DNA of 60,156 nucleotides from UBA8752 sp964223495 (GTDB lineage Bacteria; Bacteroidota; Bacteroidia; Flavobacteriales_D; Sanyastnellaceae), in NCBI GenBank assembly GCA_964223495.1, contig CAXQGL010000003.1:1-60156 (forward strand). Direction: 5' to 3'. A model generated the notes under the pieces. It made no database searches. It saw nothing but the letters and a program-made list of their open reading frames with translations, and was not told the origin of the DNA. The position numbers and the translations under genes were made by a program. Every line of letters begins with the position of its first letter. Position 1 is the first letter of the stretch. Shown here piece after piece: positions 53,734 through 60,156 of this stretch.

Positions 53734-53741
53734 CAAAATTA
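53734..53741 (-). promoter_or_regulatory. -7 box of rseP
   Basis: Minus strand TAATTTTG, a full TAnnTTTG match, 59 bases upstream of the rseP ATG. No clear -33 TTTG. Confidence 0.45.
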
Positions 53742-53839
53742 TGCTCCAGTGCGGCCCCTGTTGATTTTTAACGGCTTTTCCGGTAGTTCGGGCGCATCTT
53801 GCCACCCCACAGCGGTGCGGTTGTGCGTTGTGCAACAAG

Positions 53840-56320
53840 ATGCCTGAAACGAAGAAGAAGACCTCCAAGCCTCGCCAGCAACCCAAGGCTGCAGCGCGGG
53901 ACCGGTTCATCGGTCCGAGCATGTTGCTGTGGGCGCTGTTCCTCTCGCCTGCCCTGGGCATTGCGGCGCTGTTGGCCTTGGCGGCTTCGTCAGACCTTCC
54001 CGATACGGAAACGCTCGCCAATCCGAAAACCGATTTGGCGACCCGGATCTACACGGTGGACGGGGTGCAGTTGGGCAGTTTCTATCGTGAAAACAGGGCG
54101 GATGCGCGTTACGGTGATTTGCCCGAGGCATTGGTGCAGGCCCTGATCTGTACCGAAGACGTGCGATTCCAGGACCATACGGGAGTGGATTTCAAGAGCC
54201 TCGCCCGCGCCATTGCCTTCATGGGGAGCCGTGGAGGAGGGAGCACCATCACCCAGCAGTTGGCCAAGCAACTCTTCACGGAACGCTACGACCGTACGGG
54301 CTTCTTCGAGCGGGCGGTACTGCAGAAGCCGAAGGAGTGGATTATCGCCACGCGCTTGGAACGACAGTATACCAAGGACGAAATCATTGCACTTTACCTG
54401 AACCGTTACGACTTTCTCAATCAGGCGGTGGGCATCCGCAGTGCAGCCCAGGTCTATTTCGGAAAGGCACTCGACAGGATGGAGCTGCATGAGGCGGCCA
54501 TGCTGGTGGGCATGCTGAAGAACAGTGCGCTGTACAATCCGTTGAGAAGGCCTGACATGGTCACGGAACGGCGTGCGACGGTCTTTGCCCAGATGGCCAA
54601 ATACGGGGCCATTCCCAATGAGGACCTTGACAGCCTCAACGGATTGCCCCTTGGGTTGAGTTACCAGCGGGTGAGCCATGACGAGGGCCCGGCGCCACAT
54701 TTCAGGGAGAAACTCCGTGCAGAGGTCGGGGCTCTGCTCTCGGAGAAGGATGAGGCAGGAGCGTATCGGATTGCCAAGGCGGACGGGGCGCCGTTCGACC
54801 TCTATCGCGATGGCCTTGTGATCCACACCACTTTGGACAGCCGACTTCAGGAATACGCGGAGGTGGCTGCGAACCGGCATATCCGGGAAGAACTGCAGGA
54901 GGATTTCTGGCGTGATCTCAAGCGGACGACGGGCTCAACCTGGCCGTTCTCGGAAGACATTGAGCGCAAGGAACAGGAAGGCATTCTCGATAGAGCGGTG
55001 GAACAGAGTCGCCGATATCGACTGGCGATGGGCAAGGAGTGTCCCGAGTGTGCACGTCCCGGATACTACATCACGGAGAAGGACAGTGCCGGCAAGCGGG
55101 TGCATTACTGCAGACCGGGCAAGGGCGGATGTGGCCACGATTGGCCGGTGAAGTCCCGCCGGGAAGTGGATGCGGAATTCGAAAAGGAGACCATGACGCG
55201 GGTCATGGGGCTGAACGGGTGGGTCGACACCATGATGTCGCCGCTCGACAGCATCCGCCATCAGAAGACCTTGCTGCATGCGGGTCTGATGAGCCTCGAC
55301 CCGCGCAATGGAGAAGTCAAGGCGTGGGTCGGCGATCTCGATTACCAATGGTCCCAGTTCGACAATGTCAGCCAGTCCCGCCGTCAGGTCGGGTCGACGT
55401 TCAAGCCTTTCGTCTACGCCACGGCGGTCCGGTTGGGCCTCGATCCCTGCACGGAACTGCCGAATCAGAAAACGTGCATTGAATTGCCCGGTGACCAACC
55501 CCCTTGGTGTCCCGACAACAGCGACCTCGAATACGGGGAGATGGTGACGTTGGAGTATGCGTTGGCCAATTCCATGAACACCGTGACGGCCAAGCTCATC
55601 AAGGACTATGGTGTGCAGCGCGTGGTGGACCTGGCCCATGCGATGGGCATCGAGAGTGAAATCCCGGCGGTGCCTTCGATTGCGCTTGGTGTAGCAGAAC
55701 TGTCGCTCCAGGAGGTGACTTCAGCCAACGCCACGTTCGCCGGGGGTGGTGTTTGGCATGCACCGCGCATCATCCGGCGCATCGAGGACAAGCGGGGCAA
55801 CACCATCTACGAGCCCAGACCCGAGATCCGTCAGGGACTCGATGCGGCGACGGCCTATCGGGTGCTCGAGATGATGAAGGGGGTCGTGGATGGGGCATAC
55901 AATGCAGAGCTCGACATCACCAGGGGAACCGGCATCCGACTGAGGATGGATCTGGAGCGCAGGGCTTATGATGGGTTGAAGATTCCCATGGCCGGCAAGA
56001 CGGGCACGACGCAGAGCAATGCGGACGGGTGGTTCATTGGTTTGACGCCTGAGCTGGTGACAGGGGTATGGGTGGGCGCATCCGACCCGGCCATCCGTTT
56101 TTCGACCACCACCAAGGGACAGGGTGCGAATACCGCCTTGCCCATTTTCGGTTTCTACATGAAGGCGGCATTGGAAGACGGGGACGTGGGCTTGTTGGCC
56201 GAAGATTTCCGTCCCCCGGAAGGTGCGACGCGTGCAGTGCCCTGCAGGGAATTGATCGAAGCACGTCGGATCGACTTCAAGGATGGTGGAGCAGTGGATG
56301 ATGAGGACCTTTTCGAATGA
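53840..56320 (+). CDS. Class A penicillin-binding protein (PBP1A) with cysteine-rich insert
   Basis: 826-residue bifunctional peptidoglycan synthase in the inner membrane (membrane segment about 27-50). Glycosyltransferase domain (about 75-235) with catalytic E106 in TEDVRFQDHTG and GGGSTITQQLAKQL. Transpeptidase domain (about 475-800) with S519xxK522 in GSTFKPF, SMN (ANSMNTV) and KTG in AGKTGTT. Between them, at 401-431, sits a segment with C401-x2-C404-x19-C424-x6-C431, like a zinc ribbon, that I do not know from PBP1A. ATG at 53840 is preferred over an in-frame TTG 12 bases earlier. Confidence 0.93.
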   Translation: MPETKKKTSKPRQQPKAAARDRFIGPSMLLWALFLSPALGIAALLALAASSDLPDTETLANPKTDLATRIYTVDGVQLGSFYRENRADARYGDLPEALVQALICTEDVRFQDHTGVDFKSLARAIAFMGSRGGGSTITQQLAKQLFTERYDRTGFFERAVLQKPKEWIIATRLERQYTKDEIIALYLNRYDFLNQAVGIRSAAQVYFGKALDRMELHEAAMLVGMLKNSALYNPLRRPDMVTERRATVFAQMAKYGAIPNEDLDSLNGLPLGLSYQRVSHDEGPAPHFREKLRAEVGALLSEKDEAGAYRIAKADGAPFDLYRDGLVIHTTLDSRLQEYAEVAANRHIREELQEDFWRDLKRTTGSTWPFSEDIERKEQEGILDRAVEQSRRYRLAMGKECPECARPGYYITEKDSAGKRVHYCRPGKGGCGHDWPVKSRREVDAEFEKETMTRVMGLNGWVDTMMSPLDSIRHQKTLLHAGLMSLDPRNGEVKAWVGDLDYQWSQFDNVSQSRRQVGSTFKPFVYATAVRLGLDPCTELPNQKTCIELPGDQPPWCPDNSDLEYGEMVTLEYALANSMNTVTAKLIKDYGVQRVVDLAHAMGIESEIPAVPSIALGVAELSLQEVTSANATFAGGGVWHAPRIIRRIEDKRGNTIYEPRPEIRQGLDAATAYRVLEMMKGVVDGAYNAELDITRGTGIRLRMDLERRAYDGLKIPMAGKTGTTQSNADGWFIGLTPELVTGVWVGASDPAIRFSTTTKGQGANTALPIFGFYMKAALEDGDVGLLAEDFRPPEGATRAVPCRELIEARRIDFKDGGAVDDEDLFE

Positions 56321-56329
56321 ATCATTGAC

Positions 56330-57031
56330 ATGGCACTCGACAAGACGGTACAGGACGCGCGCGCGGCGTGTCAAGGAATAGAAAGCGGCATGACGCTCAT
56401 GGTCGGGGGTTTCGGTCTGTGTGGAATCCCGGAAAACTGCATCAATGAGCTCGTTCGGCTCGGTGTGACCGACCTGACGTGCATCTCCAACAATGCCGGC
56501 GTGGACGACTTCGGATTGGGGTTGCTCCTTCAAGGCAAGCAGATCCGCAAGATGATCTCCAGCTATGTCGGGGAGAACGACGAATTCGAGCGGCAGATGC
56601 TGTCGGGAGAACTTGAGGTGGACTTGATTCCGCAAGGCTCCCTGGCCGAGCGTTGCCGCGCGGGTGGTGCAGGCATTCCCGCCTTTTTCACGCCGGCCGG
56701 TTATGGCACGGAGGTGGCCGAGGGCAAGGAGGTCCGGGAGTTCAATGGCAAGCCCCACATCCTCGAATCGGCGTTGACGGCAGACTTCGCCATCGTGAAA
56801 GCCTGGAAAGGCGATACGGCGGGCAACCTCATCTTCAAGGCGACGGCCAAGAATTTCAATCCGGCCATGGCCATGGCGGGCCGCATCACCATTGCGGAGG
56901 TCGAGGAGCTGGTTCCCGCCGGTGAGCTCGACCCCAATCAGATTCACACGCCGGGGATTTTCATTCAGCGCATCTTCGAGGGTGGCGCATTCGAAAAACG
57001 CATCGAGCAGCGCACGGTTCGGGAGGGGTGA
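56330..57031 (+). CDS. scoA: 3-oxoacid CoA-transferase subunit A
   Basis: 233 residues; alpha subunit of succinyl-CoA:acetoacetate-type CoA transferase, used in ketone body or beta-ketoacid use. Conserved MVGGFGLCGIPENCINEL near 23-40, ISNNAGVDDFGLGLLL, GLELIPQGSLAERC-like block (DLIPQGSLAERCRAGGAGIPAFFTPAGYGT) and the end FNPAMAMAG. The beta subunit gene begins only at 59877, separated by two unrelated genes; the next gene starts inside the scoA stop (GTGA). The stop of the PBP1A gene is 9 bases upstream. Confidence 0.94.
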   Translation: MALDKTVQDARAACQGIESGMTLMVGGFGLCGIPENCINELVRLGVTDLTCISNNAGVDDFGLGLLLQGKQIRKMISSYVGENDEFERQMLSGELEVDLIPQGSLAERCRAGGAGIPAFFTPAGYGTEVAEGKEVREFNGKPHILESALTADFAIVKAWKGDTAGNLIFKATAKNFNPAMAMAGRITIAEVEELVPAGELDPNQIHTPGIFIQRIFEGGAFEKRIEQRTVREG

Positions 57032-58488
57032 GCGTTATGACGTCCACGTTGGCATACATCGGCCCCGGGGGTGGCGTCACGGTTGGCGCCCTGCTCGTCA
57101 TCCTGATCGGGGGCCTGGTGTTCTTTGCCTTCGGCTTCATTGTCTGGCTGCGCATCAAGCGTTTCCTCCGTGGGCAGGGCAAGGCCAAATGGGGCCTCAA
57201 ACTCCTCACCCAGGCTTTCGCTCTGATGGCCGTGCTCAGCGTTTTTGGTTGGATGGTCCAGCACCGCGTGAGGAAGGACCGCGATTTCGGGGCGCTCAAT
57301 GGGGTGGTCGAGTTTCTCGCCGGATTTCCTGATCGGTTCAAGCAGTCGGTGGAGGAGGTGCAGACCTTGCCCCAGACCTTCATCAAGACGCCACCGGATT
57401 TCGTGCCGGTGCATGGACTGGAGGAGGATGTTCTCGTCCTCACGGCTTACTCTGACGACAGGGACGGGCGGACCATCGCCGTCCGCAACCTGCGCAACGG
57501 GGAGGAACTGTACCAATGGCAGCTGCCTGCTTCGCTGGGTCCCATCAAGCCGCATTGGCGGGTACATCACCCTTTGTTGCTCGAGGACAAATCGGTCGTC
57601 AGCTTCATCACGAACCGTTCCCCGCTGTTCCGCTTGGATTCCGCGTCCAACGTGATGTGGCGTCAGGACAGTCTCAGTTTCCATCATGCGGTCAACCGCG
57701 CTGCAGACGGGAGTCTGTGGGCCTGTACCATGCGGTGGGAGCGTGGGGGAAGGCACATCGGCTACCGCGGGCGGTACCGGATGGGTGGCAGGACGGTGCA
57801 TTTCCTGGACAACAGCATTGCCCGGATCGATGCGCAAACCGGGCACATCATTGAGCTCCACTCCATGCTGGAGGTACTCAAGGCCAATGGTCTTGATCAC
57901 TTGATTCTTCGGTCCGGTGACCCCCAGGACCCCTTGCACTTGAACGATGTTGAGCCGGCTTTGCACGCTTCGGTCTTTTTCGAGAGGGACGACCTGTTCC
58001 TCAGCTTCCGCAACCTCCAATGCGTCCTGCAGTTCCGCCCCTCAACCGGTGAGGTCATCCGGGTCATCGATGGCCCCTTGGCTTCCCAGCACGACGTGGA
58101 CATCCTCGACGACAGCACCCTCGTGATCTTCAACAACAACGTACAGGAGAACAACGGCATCCACATCAACAAGGGCGACAAGTACCCCGTATCCAAGGAT
58201 GAGGTGGAGCTCGCGCACTACCATTCCGAGATGACGCAGTACGACCTTGGAACAGGCACCTTCACGCCACTGCTTGCGGACCTCATGGCCGAGGGCGGAA
58301 TCATGACGACCAGCGAAGGCCTGCAGGAGGTGTTGCCTGGCGGCCGGTGGTTCCTCGAGGAGCAGAATTCCGGTGAACTCTGGGTGGTTGGACCAGAGGG
58401 GGTGCTCTACCACGACGTCCACGCGTCCCATCACGACGGCCACCATCACCTGCCCAACTGGACCCGGGTCCTGTCCGCCTTTCCGTAA
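57028..58488 (+). CDS. Membrane protein with arylsulfotransferase (ASST)-like beta-propeller
   Basis: 486 residues. Two N-terminal membrane segments (about 15-42 and 60-78) and a large beta-propeller domain (about 125-480) with a block resembling arylsulfotransferases: HLNDVEPAL, FLSFRNLQCVLQFRPSTGEVI, SQHDVDILDDSTLVIFNNN. Histidines that may correspond to catalytic ones are present, but I cannot confirm alignment. Start: GTG at 57028 overlaps scoA stop; the ATG at 57037 is an alternative. Co-directional with a sulfotransferase-like gene 5 bases downstream. ASST proteins transfer sulfate from phenolic donors; whether this does so is inference. Confidence 0.65.
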   Translation: MSVMTSTLAYIGPGGGVTVGALLVILIGGLVFFAFGFIVWLRIKRFLRGQGKAKWGLKLLTQAFALMAVLSVFGWMVQHRVRKDRDFGALNGVVEFLAGFPDRFKQSVEEVQTLPQTFIKTPPDFVPVHGLEEDVLVLTAYSDDRDGRTIAVRNLRNGEELYQWQLPASLGPIKPHWRVHHPLLLEDKSVVSFITNRSPLFRLDSASNVMWRQDSLSFHHAVNRAADGSLWACTMRWERGGRHIGYRGRYRMGGRTVHFLDNSIARIDAQTGHIIELHSMLEVLKANGLDHLILRSGDPQDPLHLNDVEPALHASVFFERDDLFLSFRNLQCVLQFRPSTGEVIRVIDGPLASQHDVDILDDSTLVIFNNNVQENNGIHINKGDKYPVSKDEVELAHYHSEMTQYDLGTGTFTPLLADLMAEGGIMTTSEGLQEVLPGGRWFLEEQNSGELWVVGPEGVLYHDVHASHHDGHHHLPNWTRVLSAFP

Positions 58489-58493
58489 TCCCG

Positions 58494-59873
58494 ATGGTGT
58501 GGCTTGCCATTTTTCTTTCCAGCTATCTGGGCTTCCTGCTTTTGCGGAGTCGGCTTTCGGTCCTGTCGCGGTTGGCCCTCGACAGCGTTTACTTGTTGGA
58601 CGGTCTGCTCGAGTCGGGTGACGGTGACGAAAAGCTCGAGGAGCTTGAGGACCGGACGGCCAAGGTGCTGGTCTCGCTGCTTCTCCTGCTCGCATTGGCA
58701 CTTGCTGTGGTGCTGGTTTGCACGGCCTTGCCGTGGGCGTGGGGCGAGATCCAGGATGAACCGGGCGCCATGGCCGCCTTCGGGAGCTGGCCCGGCATTC
58801 TGGCCCTGTCGATCGGGGGCACGTTGAGCTTCTTGTTCCCGAAATGGAAGGCGCAGGAGGGTGCGTACTCGCCCCTCGAACAGCTTCTGCACCGCATCGC
58901 GTTGGACCATCCGACGCTGCACCGTTGGCTCCACGACCGGGAGGTGAGGCGCTGGCGCAAACGAGGCGGGGAGCGGGAGCCACGTTTCCTGCTCGTCACG
59001 GGCCTCGCCCGGGCGGGGACTACGAGCTTGTTGCAGCGGCTGGAGGAGACGGGCACATTCAGCACCCTGAACTACGCCAACATGCCGTTTGTCATGGCGC
59101 CGGGTACCTGGCGCCGGTTCTACAAACCGAAGGCGGGGGACCTCAAGGAGCGCAGCCATGGCGATGGCATCTTGGTGGGTGTGGACTCTGCCGAGGCATT
59201 GGAGGAGCCCTTCTTCCTCGCCCACACCGAGGGCGCGTTCGTGAGAGAGGATCATCTCGCGCCCCATGGTGTCGATGCGGAATTGCACGAACGGTACCTC
59301 GACTACCAAGGCCTCGTGCGCAGTCCGGAGACGACCTATCTGGCCAAGAACAACAATGCGTTGTTGCGCTACCCTTCGATGCGGGAGCACAATCGGGAGT
59401 TCACCGCGGTCTTGATGTTCCGCGAGCCGCTGGCCCATGCTGCGTCTCTCCTCGCCATGCACCGCCGGTACACCGCCATGCAGGATGGTGACCCGTTCGT
59501 CCGGACCTACATGGACTGGCTCGCCCACCACGAATTCGGCGGCGGCCACAAGCCGTTCCGCTTCGGCAGCGAACCCGCCAAGGGCGACCCCGAGACGTTG
59601 GATTATTGGCTCGACCGTTGGACGGACTACTACCGACATGCCTTGACGGTGGACGGTCATCGGCTGCTTTTGGTCTCCCATGCGATGTGGAGCGCGTCCC
59701 CGTCGGCGGTGCTTCAAGCAGTCTTGACCGAGGCGGACATCGAGGCGGTAGCGCCACGGATTGAACCGCACACCCGACAGCGCGACGTGAACGACACCGC
59801 GGACCCGAAGCGCCTCGAGGCGGCGCGGGCCGTGTACAATCAGCTCGTGGAGCGGGCTATACATTTGGATTGA
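58494..59873 (+). CDS. Membrane-anchored P-loop sulfotransferase-like protein
   Basis: 459 residues. Three predicted membrane segments (about 2-18, 56-79, 100-116) precede a cytosolic sulfotransferase-type domain (about 160-455). The 5'-phosphosulfate loop is FLLVTGLARAGTTSLLQRL near 165-183; a 3'-phosphate-type block is TAVLMFREPLAHAASLLAMHRRY. Conserved NNNALLRYPSMREHN and KPFRFGSEPA follow. Acceptor unknown, perhaps a lipid or surface glycan. Very tight spacing (5 bases) after the ASST-like gene and 3 bases before scoB. The membrane domain fused to the sulfotransferase is unusual. Confidence 0.75.
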   Translation: MVWLAIFLSSYLGFLLLRSRLSVLSRLALDSVYLLDGLLESGDGDEKLEELEDRTAKVLVSLLLLLALALAVVLVCTALPWAWGEIQDEPGAMAAFGSWPGILALSIGGTLSFLFPKWKAQEGAYSPLEQLLHRIALDHPTLHRWLHDREVRRWRKRGGEREPRFLLVTGLARAGTTSLLQRLEETGTFSTLNYANMPFVMAPGTWRRFYKPKAGDLKERSHGDGILVGVDSAEALEEPFFLAHTEGAFVREDHLAPHGVDAELHERYLDYQGLVRSPETTYLAKNNNALLRYPSMREHNREFTAVLMFREPLAHAASLLAMHRRYTAMQDGDPFVRTYMDWLAHHEFGGGHKPFRFGSEPAKGDPETLDYWLDRWTDYYRHALTVDGHRLLLVSHAMWSASPSAVLQAVLTEADIEAVAPRIEPHTRQRDVNDTADPKRLEAARAVYNQLVERAIHLD

Positions 59874-59876
59874 CCC

Positions 59877-60156
59877 ATGTTGGACAAGAATGGCATCGCG
59901 CGGCGCATCGCGCAGGAACTCCGGGACGGTTGGTACGTCAACCTCGGCATCGGCATCCCGACCCTGGTGGCGAACCACATTCCCGAGGGCATCTCCGTGG
60001 AATTTCAGAGCGAAAATGGCATCCTCGGCATGGGGCCCTTTCCGACGGAGGCCGAGGTGGATGCGGACTTGATCAATGCGGGCAAGCAGACCATCACGGC
60101 GCTGCCGGGCGCGGTTTACTTCGACAGCGCGACCTCCTTTGCGATGATCCGCGGTC
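59877..60156 (+). CDS. scoB: 3-oxoacid CoA-transferase subunit B, N-terminal part (cut by window end)
   Basis: The first 93 residues of the beta subunit, from the ATG at 59877. Blocks GWYVNLGIGIPTLVANHIP (about 19-37) and FQSENGILGMGPFP (43-56), where the E in SENG (E46) is the CoA-ester-forming glutamate. Located after two inserted genes that separate it from scoA. It follows the sulfotransferase-like gene by 3 bases. Confidence 0.93.
   Translation, partial: MLDKNGIARRIAQELRDGWYVNLGIGIPTLVANHIPEGISVEFQSENGILGMGPFPTEAEVDADLINAGKQTITALPGAVYFDSATSFAMIRG

Noticed and set aside
55721..56947. 408-codon minus-strand frame opposite PBP1A and scoA
   Set aside because: It crosses two real genes on the other strand and shows no protein-family feature.
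58446..59978. 510-codon minus-strand frame opposite the sulfotransferase-like gene
   Set aside because: It would cover parts of three well-supported plus-strand genes.

Overview
The window looks like a piece of a high-GC member of the Bacteroidota, probably close to the Flavobacteriales. The markers are a fused MurF-alanine racemase, an HU-CCDC81/SPOR protein, DUF5522, DUF4296 and DUF5723 proteins, Type IX secretion (T9SS) sorting domains, and Bacteroidota-type -7 promoter elements (TAnnTTTG and a TAnnTTCG variant). It is dense core chromosome: no gene-free stretch exceeds about 200 bases, and I see no insertion sequence, prophage, integrase or CRISPR array.

Layout. 1-3754 (minus): tdk, murF-alr, a DUF5522 protein and the start of hutU, packed as one operon. 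3880-8004 (plus): the translation block rplM-rpsI, rpsB, tsf, pyrH, frr. 7991-15790 (minus): a complete SUF iron-sulfur assembly operon, sufA-B-C-D-tlyA-sufS-E-sufT-like, ending in dxr, with a perfect 9+9 inverted repeat upstream. 15906-16952: thiL. 17019-19084 (plus): an MbnP-like protein with a T9SS tail, overlapping an MbnH/MauG-like diheme lipoprotein. 19085-26547: uvrC; a divergent SDR gene; then a minus-strand run of an unknown barrel protein, a divergent pseudouridine synthase, a glycosyltransferase, dihydroorotase and a DUF4296 lipoprotein. 26599-33016: yraN, a coiled-coil membrane protein, a 1341-residue T9SS surface protein, gpsA. 33105-38903 (plus): glyS, pgk and a multidomain secreted GH81 beta-1,3-glucanase. 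Then tRNA-Cys (minus), pssA, purS, a S9 peptidase lipoprotein and a lipoprotein/DUF5723 pair. 45748-50697 (minus): HAD hydrolase, HU-SPOR protein, kdsB, a TonB receptor. 50775-53674: dprA, a stand-alone HPt protein, rseP. 53840-60156 (plus): a PBP1A with a four-cysteine insert, then scoA, an arylsulfotransferase-like protein, a membrane-anchored sulfotransferase-like protein and scoB, which runs off the end.

How it fits together. Most of the window is housekeeping: cell wall, translation, Fe-S assembly (feeding isoprenoid and other Fe-S enzymes), nucleotides and phospholipids. An envelope and secretion layer sits on top of it. The most unusual parts are two sulfotransferase-type genes inserted between the halves of a CoA-transferase, the MbnP/MbnH pair adapted to T9SS, a pseudouridine synthase whose catalytic motif is broken, a cysteine-rich insert in PBP1A, and a recurrent -7 box placed only 4-8 bases before many start codons, which suggests that leaderless mRNAs are common.
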